Positions 22,901 to 37,053 of a DNA stretch of 64,000 bases are shown here, piece by piece; position 1 is the first letter of the stretch, and every line of letters starts with the position of its first letter. The stretch is taken from assembly GCA_033980235.1 (NCBI GenBank), contig CM067065.1:3415847-3479846 (forward strand), in the 5' to 3' direction. The notes below the pieces were generated by a model that worked only from the letters and a program-made list of their open reading frames with translations, ran no database searches and had not been told where the DNA came from. This stretch comes from Diadema setosum. Taxonomy: Eukaryota > Echinodermata > Echinoidea > Diadematoida > Diadematidae. A program made the position numbers and the translations under genes.

Positions 22901-25900
22901 GCAAAAGTGTTGAATAATATATCCACAAAAAAAAGGAGGGGGGAGGGCAAAGAAATCTTTGGAGCGATCAACGACAGCTCTAATAACAATGCTAAATGAA
23001 GATGAAAACAAGGACAACACGCTTTTTAGAACAATTAAGAGAAACTGGCTTATATTATCATCTTAATTATCACCTAATGTATTATAATCATCACAATAAT
23101 CATTACATGACAATTAATTTCAATTAATAAGGTTATTGTTGATAAGCAGGTATAGCCCTAATAGTATTTGTATGTAAACACATACGAAAATGAAATAGCG
23201 ACGGTTCGTAAATACACGCGTATTGCACGTTACCTATTGTGCAGGCCCTACAGCGCGGGTCCCACGAACCGGCGTAATACAACTTACGTCGGTTCGTGAG
23301 ACCCGCGCTTAAGTACATAACCTATGGTGCGCGCAAGAAACGATGGATTTACGAACCGACGCAGTGAGTTTGAAGACAGAAATATCGTAATTCTTTTGAA
23401 TTCACACTAAAATTACACTATGGATAGGAAGAACAACTTCCACTCTCATCACCCTGTCAAAATTTTCACACACAAGACAGGAAAAGTCATTGAAAACGTT
23501 GTCTAAAACTTGTGAGATCTTTAAACGCGATTTTCTCAGAATTGCATTTTCGCTCAAAAACGAAATAGCGTCGGTTCGTGGTAACACCGACGATATTTCA
23601 GTTGCACAAATAAAATTCTAATAAAAGTAAAATACTATTATGTGCCGACTCGTAAGAATATCCGTAAGTGGACGCAAGTATTCGCATCTGGTCGTATTTG
23701 TTCGTATCGCCCGCATTTTACCCGTTTTTTGTTTGTTTGGTTTTTTTTTTTACACATTTTCTAGTGACGGCAAAGGAGCCGCTGGAGTCCGCAGAAAAAA
23801 TGACTTTATTGGACGTAACGCCGGACGCGGAGCATTATGAGACTGGGGCCTTAGTGAGCCAATCAGAAGGCGCTGTGGTTGCTAGAGGCGGAGCTTATTC
23901 CCGATTGGCACCATCATACGGATGGGTGATTCTCACCTAACATAATCGCCGCTTGGACATTGTCTTTGAGAAAGAAATGAATCTTCAAAGCTTGTTTTCT
24001 CGAAATGTTGTCAGGCTTTATACTATTTAAAAAGTGCTTGATATTTTGCTTTATTTGCCCACTTAAGCTGCCGGAGAATACAAGTGTCTTATATCAATGC
24101 AAAGCGTAGGAAATGGGCAATGTGATTCAATGAAAAGTGAATTTTCAAAATTCCCGGCTTTTGTCTAAAACCGTTGTCGCCGGTCACATTTTACTTGTAC
24201 AATGTCAGAAAGGTATTACCAAATGTGTGTTCCGTATATATGGTCCTATTTCTCATCGACTGTCTTGATTTTACCAGCTTTTAGGTTATCTGATTTCATC
24301 TTACCTGAAAAGAAAATTCCAGAATGCAATTAATGTAAAGAATAATTTGTATAATTACATCGTTGAGAATAGACAACACATTCAGATGCTGCTTTTCCAC
24401 CTTTTCCCTTTGAAAAAAAAAAATGAAGAAAAACAAGATAATGAATAGAAAGTATTCTTGAGACACGGGAAGGTAGGAGAGAAAAATAGCCAAAAAAAAT
24501 TTAAAAAAAAAAGAAATTATGAAATAAAGCCCGTGAAAGGAAAAAAAGAAAATAAAAGGGAAAAGAGAAATCACCTGGTGAGAATAGAAAACAAAATGAA
24601 GGAAACAGAAAATAAAAGGGGTGGTGTAGAAAGGAAATGAGAAATAAAGCCTGTCGAAAAAGAATGGAGGCTGGGGAAACATAATAGGTACAGTATGCTT
24701 AACTGACCCTGTGCCTGGTTGGGTAATCTGTATAGGGTCGCTGTCTCTTTGTGACCACTCCCCTACTATTACCACTCATGCATATATGACCCCCCCCCCC
24801 CCCTCCCCCCATGCTCGCTAGCTCCAGAATATTGAAGCCGGCAAAACTTGTTTGAATGCATATGACCAACAACAATCATCCCTTCAAAATATTGGTCAGC
24901 AAGGAGGAAGAGAGAGGGGGGGGGGGGAGGGGAGGGGGGTAACCGTTCACATTTTGGTCTGCTGCTTTGTTATTCTAGCTGCCAAATGGGGCAGGGCATT
25001 GTCGATTACCTAGGCCCCCTTGAGCTCACATCCCATCCCAATCGACTCCATATCTAGAAAAAATGAATCCATGAAATATGCCATGACACCAAAATGAATC
25101 TATCTCTTATTTGTGAAATTTCGGTTTCAAAAGGTACTACTTCCACTTTCGGTGTCAAAAGCTACAACATCCACAAAAATATAAAAATGATCAATTCCTT
25201 GAGAATTAATGTCTAAACCTGGATTTTTTTTTTCAGAGAATGGTTTAATGTTGTATCATACAGCAGTATAATGTGGGGAAATATCATTCCAATCTGAGCT
25301 TGCTAAATGTGATAATAAAAAAAAAAAGTTTTTCTCAGAACTTAAAATTATGGATGTACTACCTTTTGAAACCGAACTCTTCAAATACATAAAACATGTA
25401 TAAATAAATAAAATAAATAAATAAACATAATTATAAATGAATGAATAAAAAAATGAGACCCGCTGCAACAAAAGGATCCGAAGGTCGGGTAGGACAATTT
25501 CCGAAAATGGCATGACAATATTCCCTTACTCTTCTATTTCAATTTCATATACAGCACGACTCATAAAAGAAATTGGTTGTGTAGATATCGATGATTTTAA
25601 TAGCGCATCTCAAGTGGTTGAGGAAATCAGAGTTTCGAGAAAAACGCCTTCAAAGTTTTCCTTCAGACGCTATCACGACCAAGGGGTGGCGAGACAGTTT
25701 TCATCACCGCTTGACAATAGAATAACGACCTCTGCGATGTTCATTCAAGCGTAGCGCTAGCGGTCTACGCACGACCAATCGGTAATCAGGATGCCACGCA
25801 CTGACCAATAAGATCACTTCCTCGTTGCTAGGAGCGGAGTCTACCTGCGGCGCTAAACCCAAATTTTCGGACACGTTTCTGATACATTGAAAGTCGGAAA

Positions 25901-28900
25901 TCATTGCCCGGAAAAAACGTCGATTTCTTGCCTTTCCTTTGCTCATTTAGCTTCGAAATTTCGGCAGATAATACGCGAAACATTAGACTACAAATTATGC
26001 CAAATGCGGAAATCCGATTGATTTGACCAATTTTGATGACGTGACTTCAAACTTCATTTTCTCGGCCCGGCCTTCAGCGACTTTAGGATCTTTTTGTTAT
26101 AGCGGGTCAAATGAATAGATAGATAGATAGATAGATAAATAAATAAATAAATAAATAAATAGATAAATAAATAAATAAACAAATAAATAAATAAATAAAT
26201 AAATACATTAAAAAGTAATGAAAGAACGGAATAATTACTTAAACGATACATGCTACTCTGGGCTGAGTTAACTGCAGACAGGGTGACTTGGGCATCGTTG
26301 TTAGCGCTGACTTCAAACTCCAAACTCGATACACCTCCGGTCAGGTCGATCCCAGGAAACAAGAAAACTCTATTGGAAGTTCCTCCATCTGGCGTGTAAA
26401 TCAGCGGGCACGCTACATTTAGCAAATTAGGGTAGAAGGATGGATACACCTGTATAAACGTTACTTTATCAACAAGTGCACCACAAATAAGACGCGTAAA
26501 GTCACGCGGATAACATCAGCAGATTAATGCCTTGGACATAACCATTATTAAAGTGTCAGACAGAAGGGATAGTTATGAAAAAGTACAACGACTCTTAAGT
26601 TTTGCATAATAATGTATTTCAAATGGTTATCCAAAGTGTCGATTGGAATACATCATGCATGTTTTTACATTTGCATAATGTACTCATCTTTACTTAATCT
26701 CCTTATTTATCTTTCACTCATTGGTGGGGGCATGTACAATGGCTCGTGCTGTGTAGGTTCCTAACCGAATGAAATAATATTAAATGATGTGTGTGTAGAA
26801 AGAAAACGAGAAAATTAAACCTTGGCTTTATAGGAAGTGTTAATGACATTGTAAATTATTTGTTTGGAATTGTTTGGATATAATACCAATGACATCGCAT
26901 TGTGACTAAGGCCAAATTATGCCATTCAGATAACATTATTATTCTATTGGAAGATCATGATGAAGGCCTGATGACAGACCGAAAGCTCGCTTGATTAAAA
27001 GGGAGAACAAGATCCAGAGCAACGTCTGCCTCAAGTCTATTTTCGTTCAATCATGCTATCCACAATGAAGCACCGCGTACGTTTGGGAAGAGAACAATTT
27101 CTGGCAGTACATTTATATATTAAAAAGTAGCATACATACTTATGATACAGGTCGGCAGTGCATGACAAAAGTTATAGTGCACGCAAAATATAACGATTAC
27201 AAACGATAACACACTATCGATGTGACTATCGGTTTTTGCTCCCTCACTTTAATCATCGAGAACTTGAATCCCGCATCTTATCGACGCGATGGCGCCACAA
27301 CCGCGATATGCTTTGCTCGGTATTATCGTTATTCTCAATTCTCGCTGGCTATATGCCAGCAACTTATCTGTGTGAGACTAGACTTTCAGCGGTAGATTAA
27401 AACATGGAAGCTGAAAACGACAGGTTCGTTACTTTTACAGAGGTTGATCTATATAAACAATATCTTAGACGATAACGACACAAAGAAAACAAAGGATGTC
27501 ATCAAATGCGCCCTACGAATTTTGGACTCCTACTGTTCTAGTTCTGGAAAAGGAATCAATCCGACGGATATTGAGCAAGTCAACCTAAGATTTGTGCGTA
27601 GGCCTACCAGTACATTCTATGCGGAAGTGCGCCGTGGAAATGGGCTGCGAGCGCTCTTTGATCACGCTACGCTATGAACTTTTACAACGACATTTACAAC
27701 ACACTCTCGGCATCCACATGTGCAGCAATGATGACTTCAATGATGGTGACTTGCTACACAAAGTGAAAGTCAACGCCCTCAATGTCTGGCAGGGGCCTTG
27801 TGTTTAAATCCAGTAGATCCCTAATCCTATTCCTACAACACATCATCTAACAGTTAGTCCTGGTCCTAGACCCAGTGCAGTAAGTAGGGCGTCTACAACG
27901 TATTAGATCCATAGGCCTAGGGTCAAGTGTTAACTAGCTCTGTCGCTCGTAGATCTAACGTTAGTCCTAACTTATCGAAAGTTGAATTTGGATTTTCAGG
28001 ATTTTGTCAACACAGGTTCAAAGAAACTGGTAATGTCTATTAAAACGTTAGACTCGTGTAACGGTATACTTAACTGGTTTGGTTAGGCTATCGTATTTTT
28101 TCAATTTATCTTGCCTGGGTATGTATGCTATTTCTTAACACATAGTGCATGACATCTTATTGCACTACACGACAAGTACCAAGCACCTCCAAATTCTGAA
28201 TTTGCCCTCAGGCAATTATATTCACTTTGGCCTGCGGCTTCATTGAATGTAACTGGCCTTCGGGGCAAATTCAGAATTTGTCGGTGCTTATGTTGTTATA
28301 GTGTATTCAGCCTCATGCATATGTGTATATCTTCTTCTTTTTTGTGGCGGCATCGAACATTGGTGCAAAGGGAATAAGATATGATACACGCACCGCGATT
28401 CATTTTTCTGGTGCTTGATGCGACACGTACATGGCGTCTAATAAGGTCCATGCAACGCACGATCACATTTCTGATATTATGCTGCTGAGTTAATTATTAC
28501 AAAGTATATAGAACACGGAAACTCTCCAGGTGTTTATATTTAGAAAGGTTGCTGTCCACGTTAACAAATACATGTTTAACGCAAATCTTTTGAGACAGAA
28601 TGCAGAGTAATGACGGCTATTCGTTTTCTAATGATATTTTGAAATAAATACAAAACATTTCTGCCTTTGTTTCGAAGTATATCACAAACAATTATTGTAT
28701 CATTTATTTTATTCGTTATCACTTTCAAGTTCATCGAAAAAAAAAGCATGTTTCACTTCCTATGTCTCGTGAAAATACATTCCAATTGCTTTACGACGGA
28801 GGATAACATCTTCCTTACGTCTAACATCAAAATCAAACATAGTTTCCTGTAGCCTATTGGCTATAAGCTATTGACTCATTTCCGTACATCAAAAATATAT

Positions 28901-31900
28901 TGATTAATAGATTTGTTGATTTATCTTAATATAATTGCCACAAACCTGTGGTTTCGGGGACTGTTGTTACTTCGGTTGTAGGAGGAGCTGTTGTTGTTCC
29001 GGCTGAGGTAATGGCCGGTGTGGTAGCAGCGGTTGTGACGAAAGTAAGATAACCATGTGTATTTTGGTTATTTTTTTTATTAATTTTACCATTACCTAAA
29101 TTCCTTACAAATGTACGTGTTACTTTCTTTGGTACAAATAATTTGTCCTCTCTTTTTTAGAATGGGCTTGGGTGAAACATGCAGGGAGAGAAATCGAAAG
29201 ACAGGAAAATAAAGACCATGTTTAGCTCGTGTTCTGATCGCAGGATATTTTGTATTCTCTCTATCTATACACGTCATTGAGAGAGGGATAGAAATCTACG
29301 TCCTTACTTGTATTTGTGTACCTCGTTATTAATTCTGTACCGGTAATTTGAATTGTTAGGTAAAGACCAGAAGCCTGAAAAAAAAAAATGCCTTAGCAGC
29401 TGTGCGAAGTAGCAGCGCTAATTGGCTTTTGAAAAAGTGTATTTTGAATACAAACCCAAATAAGCAAAAAAACAAACCAAAAAAAAAACACACAAATAAA
29501 CAAAAACAAACAAAACAAGCAAACAATCTCTGAAAACCCTGTGTATGTTTTGCGTCCAAATAAATCACGAAATGTATTAAAAACGTTTTTTGTCACTTTT
29601 CGATGTATAACATTAACATATATCGTCGGCGTTTTCACGAACTGACGCTATTTCGATTTTGGTCAAAATTTTCAAAATCGAGATATTGGTACCAAATGAA
29701 AGTGCTTTCAAAACTCTACCAAATCCCAAAATTTTAGATCACAAAATTAATTATTCTTAATTTTATCAAAGAAAGAAAAAAACGACGGTACTCGAAATAT
29801 CGAGAAATTGAGAAAAAGGAGTTTCACGAACCGACGCACGAAAGATACGCCGGTTCGTAAAACCCGAATTGCTACGGTGAAGAGCAATGCGGGTTTCACG
29901 AACCGTCGCAGTTGCATTACTTTGAGCTTTGTTCAACTTACTGGCCTAGAATTAGGTTTTGGCCCTAATCCAGATCTCAGAGTGAGAACCAAGCCTTCTG
30001 AAAGATGAATGACGGCCTAAGCCAGCCCACTGTCCACGAGTGAAGTGAATGGTAAGCTATAATCCTATTAAAATCATGCTCAAAATAACAGTTTCAGTTG
30101 GACTACCATAACCATTAATTGCGGTAGTGTGTAGTCCCATGTATTCAATCGCGTGATGCTTATGAAGCCTAGTCTGTAAACGCCATACAATTTCAAATTA
30201 GATCCCAAATCATATTATTTATTGTTTCTTTTCAACTTATGTCGTTAGACGTTACTTCTGAGACTACTGAGTACTATAGTCGTAACGTCTGTGTGCAAGA
30301 CATGCAGATTGCAAGATGTCAAAGTCTCGAAGACACTAAAACTAGCCTTGACTTTTGAGTTGAAAATGAAATCATGAGATTGACAAAGTAGGCGTACTAA
30401 ACTAAAAAAAAATAAATTAAAAGTCTAACAGTAAAACTCAAAGGAAGAGTAAAGAATAAAGTTAGACATGTTAGACTTTTACTTTCAAGTCTAACTATTA
30501 AGTCTAAGTTAAGACTTTACTTGTAATACCAGTTACTAAAACTAAGATCAGCTGCAGTCTAAGACCAAGTCAAATTAACACAGTTCAGAGCCATACCGGT
30601 AGTCTAGCTGTAGATCTACATCTAGACTAGTGGTAATAGTAGGTAGAGTCCACCCATTTTTTCCCCCAATCTTTACTGGTCCATTCCTGAAAAAGTTACT
30701 GGTCAGTGTCCAACAGTGATTTTTCCTGGTCAGGGACCGTCGGACCAGTGCCAGTGTGCAGCGTTGGTGTAGATGTCATCTATGACAGTATGTGGTCTAG
30801 TGATACTACCTAAACACTACGAGTACTCTACAGGTTAGGTGGCTTTCCTGTACAGTGCAGTGTTAAAGTATACTTGTGAATTCAGCCCTAGTACCGTACT
30901 GTGTGTAGTGTATGTCTAACGTTAGTTCGAGTGGAGTACCTAAGCACAGCGGTGGGGCTTTTTTCCCCTAAAACTTGTGAATGTGGCCCAACCAAATGGC
31001 GTTTGTATATTTACGCTTGATTGATAGTGATACAGTGGCGCTGTCGATTTCCACAGCAGCCATACATAATCTTTTGTCCTTTCTTCTTTCCTTTTTTCCC
31101 CTTTGTTCTTTCACTCTTTTTATTCTTGGAATCGAAGGACTTCCTAAGAAATGTCCCTCGACTGATTTAACCAGGACTCTTGAGTCCTGGTAAACCTAAC
31201 CTTACCGAGTAACCGTTAACGTTTGTTAGGCCTAACATAACAGTAACACTGACTTAGCCCTGTATTGACTTTGTCTTTGGCCGACTTACTGAGATGGCGA
31301 GTCTCACTCTTTAACGTTAGTCTAAACGTAGTCGCTAGATCTGTCAGTGTCAGTGTCACCGGTTATTGTATATGGTGCCTAAACGTACTTTAACAAGTTG
31401 ATGTTAGTTATCTATGTCAACTTACTGATTTAGTAATAGTGGTACTGTCATCCTGTTGGACATCGCCGAAATATCATCCGTGACGTGTTAATTTCGTGTC
31501 ACAAAGACAAAAGTTGCCAAGATCTAATAGTATTAGATGTCTAGATTTAGATGTAGTCTAGATCTAAGTAATATGAAATCTGTGTAACTTAAAAGTGAAA
31601 GGTCTAGACTTCACTTAGTCTATAATTAGACCAGACATTCATGAGGCAAAGGCCTATTTAGTAGATCTATTCTTCCTGCTAACTCGCCACGTGTTATTCC
31701 TAAGGCCAAGGACTTCCGGGTTAGTGATTTTTTTTTTTTTGATAAATACCAAACAGCAGACGTGTTTCATTTGCATTCTTGCACAGACTTCATGAAAATA
31801 TGTGCAGTATCAAAGAAATATGATGCACATGACAATGCCACTGTTTTATAGGTGAATGGTTAATACCTTTAAAAGCTGAATGATAATGTAGAGTCTAGGT

Positions 31901-34900
31901 CTAATTAAGATGATACAGTCTCTGATAAGAAACAGGTTTGATTGTCGTAGACTGTTTCCCAAATGCAGGTAGTAATATTCAGCTACTTCAATGCAAATTC
32001 CTTGTTTACAAGTACATGTAGATTTATATTCATGTGAATGATAATTCAATTTCTACATGAGACTTACTAAGTGCTAGACATAAGATCTTGCATCATTAAA
32101 ATGTGTAAATGACGAGACAATTTGAATATGGATCAAAGACGAACAGCAGTATATTTTGACATTCTTGATCCTGCATAGGCCTACCATTTTGTTTTATGTT
32201 TAATATAAATAGAGCAAAATAATTTCAACTTCAGTTTTGTTGGCTGATTTTTTTTTTCTTCTCAAAATTGAAGTTGTATCTTGTACCATGATGTTTGATT
32301 TTAATCAAAAGTTCTTAATTTCTTTCTTTTCTTTCAGATGACTGGTGCCATGTAGTAGCGAAGAACTGGACTGTCTCAGAAAAGAAAAGAAAAAGTACAG
32401 GGTCGTGTACATCATCAACGGATGTGAATACAATGGTAATTAGAGTCTAGGTCTAATCAAGATGTTAAAGTCTCTGATAATAAAGAAGTTTGATTGTCGA
32501 AGACCGTTTCCCAAATGCAGTTAGTAATATTCAGCTTTTTCAAAGCAATGCCTTATTTACAAGGACATGTAGATTTATTCATGTGAATGATAATTTAATT
32601 TCTACATGAGACTTACTAAGTGCTAGACATAAGATCTTGCATCATTAAAATATGTAAAAGGCGAGACCATTTGAATATGCATCAAAGACGAACAGCAGTA
32701 TTTTTTGACATTCTTTGATCCTGTTCACCATTTTGTTTTATGTTTAATATAAATAGAGCAAAATGATTTCAACTACAGCTTAGTTGGCTGATTTCTTTTT
32801 CTCAAAATGAAAGTTGTATCTTGTATCATGATGTTTGATTTTAATCGAAAGTTCTTAATTTCTGTCTTTTCTTTCACATGACTGATGCCATGCAGTAGCG
32901 AAGAGCTGGACTGTTTCAGAGAAGAAAAAAAGTACAGCATCGTGCTTATCATCAAGGAATGTGAATACAATGGCTTAGGAAAGAAGACAATCTACAGATA
33001 TGATAGAAGGGAGAACTTGGGATAAAGGGCGACAACATAAGGACGGTATATCTACATTAAAATGTGATTGTAAAGTGGAAACATGAAAGAAGATTCTAAG
33101 ATTGAAGGTGAAAACATGCATTCCATTCTGTGATGTCGTAATTACAATTTTGCTACACTTTAATAACACTACTGAGAGACATTTATATCAAGGCAAGCTT
33201 CATGTGGATATGGAATGTTAGATTTTCTTTAGGTGTTCATTGGTATGTATTTCATGATAATAAATCTTGAAGGTTTTGTGTGGTAATCATAACCTTGTGA
33301 TACATCTTGATAAATTTCTAAGTGCACATTGGCAATATTCAGATGATGCTGTAATCAGATGAAGTTAGATGGTTGAATAATCATTGCATAGTTGTAATAG
33401 TTATCGACTGAGGATTAACATGCCCTTCACTGATTTATTTTTCGTAAACGGTGATAATTGCGAGAGTCAATCTAAATTGTCAGGGGCATAACCAAATGTG
33501 TCACACTGTCAAAATGTGTATATCAGAAACTTTTAGCTCGCTGTACGAATTTTCACAGAAAACAGATTTATGAGAGTCACAAATGGTAGCTTAGACCCAT
33601 TAACAAAAAGTTCCAGCTTCATCTTCAACCATGTTCATGATACATGTTCATCTACATTTTGCAAACATTCTGAATGTTGATTGAGACATGTTATACATGT
33701 ATGTATTTTTATGAAATTAATGCAACAAATAATCAAATATGCATCTCTGCTAGATGATAATATTAATCCAGTTAATGACATGCCAAACTCACCTCAAACT
33801 GTAATTCATTCTATTCTCCTTTATTCTTTTATTTATTATTTTGTTGTCTTCAACACACTTTGAATGTGTTACGTATGATTCTTATAAACATGGGAAATGC
33901 ACTCCATATAACTGATAGGACTTATAACAAATTGACATAATCATTCAACCATCACTAGACAGTTCTGTTATGAGATGTTCTTTATTTAACTAAAATTGTA
34001 AATTATGATACGTGTATGCTCCCATGCAAACTCACAACAAAATACAGAAATATGATTTCTTTTAATAATAATTCATTATGTCTCTAAATGTACAATTAAA
34101 GAAAGTGATTACAAAAAGGATGTCAAACATTGTATATTAAAATAATAGATTATTCATTTGTCTCCATCCGTAGTAACACATGCAACTGCAGTGTGCAGTT
34201 TGTGGGCTGCTGTGAAAAAAAAAAAAATCACAGGCAGCCCAAGCGGGATTCGAACCCACGACCTCCGGATTACTAGACCAGCACCATAACCACTAGACCA
34301 CCGGGATGCCCTAGCACTACCTTTAGATATGAATGATTAAATATAGAAGGGCTTGGGGGCGCTTCGAAGTTAACTGCTCTTATTGAATATGCACATGTCA
34401 TTTGCAACTCGACTAAAGATGATTAAACGCACTGAAATTCTTACTTTAAATGATATTCATAATCTTTTTTTTTTTCTTTAATAGCTTGGGATGTACACTG
34501 TATCGGTCTACATTTCGCCTACAATATGGAATTCTTTACTTCGAGACGTTTGTTTTTTACAAAAGAAAATTAAGAGTCCTTTAAAGGTGCTGTAGAACAG
34601 TGGCGTGTTTTTGTTTTGTTTTGTTTTTTTTTTTTGGGGGGGGGGGGAGGGGAGTCAAATTAGCCGTGGCCCCTCTCCACCGTCCTTTTTTTTTTCCCCC
34701 CCTTTGGCTGCATTTTTTTTTTTTAGTCATCACATGAAAATTCGTCTGCATCCACCCCGTAGTTTTGCTGATGACCTTTCTTTTTAATTATCTTAACCAC
34801 ACACAATTTTGGCCGAATTTCCCCACCCCTCTTGTGAATTTGCTAGCACATGTGTTTATAGTACTGGTGGATTAAGGATTCGGAGGGGGGGGGGGTCGGC

Positions 34901-37019
34901 CAAAATTTCTCTTTTCTCATATGTAACAAGCCTACGGGGCGAAAGGCTGATATTATGGGCTTTCTACACACATTTTTAGATGCTAATTATTGGTTAATAT
35001 GAGCACGATCATTTATGTTGTGATTAATTTGTTTCCTTTTCATATATGTATGACTTCTATTAGAGACTTAATTGGCTTGGCACTCCTTACATCGACCTAT
35101 TTTAGACACCCATTTCCTTCTCTCTCTCTTGCTTTTTCTCTACTGTCCTGTGAATAGTGTAACTACATGTACATGCAGTACCTCTTCTCTTTTGTATGAT
35201 ATACATCAAGTTTTTATCTGAGCATAATGTGTGTTGCAGCACTCTCAAGCTTCATGCATATGCAGCAACATCTTTTTATGTTCATATACATAATTATGCT
35301 TGATATATTAATTTGAGAATGTTATTCTTTCTTTTGTATATGTTCCGTCCGCACTATATAGATGTAAATGTACATTGTAAGATTTGGTGCGCATGTTCGA
35401 CCTGTGTTTCTCTTTTTGTGAACACACAAGAACTGATGTAATAATGAACTTGAATTACGCATATTCTTTAATATTGATTCCATCTCCATTTGCCATTAGA
35501 TATTTATTGATTTATGTAGCTTTTCCACAATTGTTATCCTTCCCATTGTCATTACTCATCTCTGAATAATTCAAATTTGATACTTTATTGAGAACCTATG
35601 TTTCTTCGATTACATAATGTACCTCTTCAATATACACATGTATTGCTGCAAAAGGCATAATAAAACATGACCATTGTTATATATTTAAAATGAAGCTTGA
35701 AATTCTGATAATTTTGATATTTATGTATTTTTAGGAGTTTATCAGTTTCGAAGAGTGCATGCAGGATGAGTTTTATGTTTTTATATGATCAAGTGCAGCT
35801 ATCAAAGAATCTGGTGAGCAGGAAAGAGAAAGATGGAAAATGAGGAATTATGAGTGAATTCGCATGCAAGCCAAATGACAATAATGACACCGATAAAAAC
35901 TGTGACAAAGTAAAAGTCACAAATAATGTGGAACAATAAGAAATAAAGAAATTAATAGATTATTTCAGAGAAAGAAATAACAGAGTGCATGAGTATGAAA
36001 GATGAGTAAATGCAAGTAATCATTACTGACTGGCACATCTTTTCCCCTATATTTAGCGGTATCCTTCATCTTAGAACAAACATTCATAATTATTATGAAA
36101 GAAGTGAACTGAATTTGAATTAAAAATTATGTGAAAAATAAAGAAAGTAAGTTAAAAAAGTAAAAAAAAAAAAAAACAGTAAAAAGTAAAAAAATATGAA
36201 ACACAGTATACCGAGTACATATTAATTACCAAATGATAAATGTCCACATGCAAAAGTGTTGAATAATAATTTATATCCACACAAAAAAGGAGGGGGGAGG
36301 GCAAAGAAATCTTTGGAGCGGTCAACGACAGCTCTAATAACAATGCTAAATGAAGATGAAAACAAGGACAACACGCTTTTTAGAACAATTAAGAGAAACT
36401 GGCTTATATTATCATCTTAATTATCACCTAATGTATTATAATCATCACAATAATCATTACATGACAATTAATTTCAATTAATAAGGTTATTGTTGATAAG
36501 CAGGTATAGCCCTAATAGTATTTGTATGTAAACACATACGAAAATGAAATAGCGACGGTTCGTAAATACACGCGTATTGCACGTTACCTATTGTGCAGGC
36601 CCTACAGCGCGGGTCCCACGAACCGGCGTAATACAACTTACGTCGGTTCGTGAGACCCGCGCTTAAGTACATAACCTATGGTGCGCGCAAGAAACGATGG
36701 ATTTACGAACCGACGCAGTGAGTTTGAAGACAGAAATATCGTAATTCTTTTGAATTCACACTAAAATTACACTATGGATAGGAAGAACAACTTCCACTCT
36801 CATCACCCTGTCAAAATTTTCACACACAAGACAGGAAAAGTCATTGAAAACGTTGTCTAAAACTTGTGAGATCTTTAAACGCGATTTTCTCAGAATTGCA
36901 TTTTCGCTCAAAAACGAAATAGCGTCGGTTCGTGGTAACACCGACGATATATTCGTTCAATAATACTTTCCATTTTATTAATAAAAAAAAAATATTTCAC
37001 ATCCTTGATTATGTCTTGT

Positions 37020-37053
<34 letters not shown>

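Larger units (their letters stand above)
16261..23593 (+). mobile_element. 7.3-kb TIR transposon with subterminal CGAACCGACG array, copy 1
   Basis: The left terminus TCGTCGGCGTTTTCACGAAC and the inverted right terminus TCGTCGGTGTTACCACGAAC are alike over about 33 bp and flanked by TA on both sides (16,259-16,260 and 23,594-23,595). Just inside each end lie several copies, in both orientations, of CACGAACCGACGC: near 16,274, 16,465, 16,490 and 16,535 on the left, and 23,198, 23,265, 23,288, 23,354 and 23,568 on the right. The interior has no long open frame, so the element is non-autonomous. It carries exon-like segments, a tandem duplication of about 550 bp and a tRNA-like sequence. It lies in the 15-kb intron between the two FA exons, opposite to the gene. 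Classification to a superfamily is not possible by eye. Confidence 0.85.
29633..36947 (+). mobile_element. 7.3-kb TIR transposon, copy 2 (inside the T-exon array)
   Basis: Same orientation as copy 1 and nearly identical along its whole length. Differences are scattered substitutions and small indels. It is flanked by TA on both sides (29,631-29,632 and 36,948-36,949). The host sequence on either side joins as a T-repeat intron, and the empty version exists at about 39,160-39,230, so both element ends and the TA duplication are confirmed by an internal control. Subterminal CGAACCGACG-type motifs recur at the same offsets. It separates T4 from T5 in the host gene without touching an exon. Confidence 0.88.

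Noticed and set aside
23640..23940. Plus-strand frame containing [20 protein letters not shown]
   Set aside because: An acceptor-like TTTTCTAG precedes it, but no donor, homology or partner exon was found. It overlaps a diverged repeat-like tract.
24296..24775. 159-codon minus-strand frame
   Set aside because: Phe/Leu-rich translation of a purine-rich low-complexity tract, with no domain or splice context.
16261..36947. Segmental duplication instead of transposition for the 7.3-kb pair
   Set aside because: Similarity stops exactly at TA-flanked inverted termini, and an empty site exists for copy 2.
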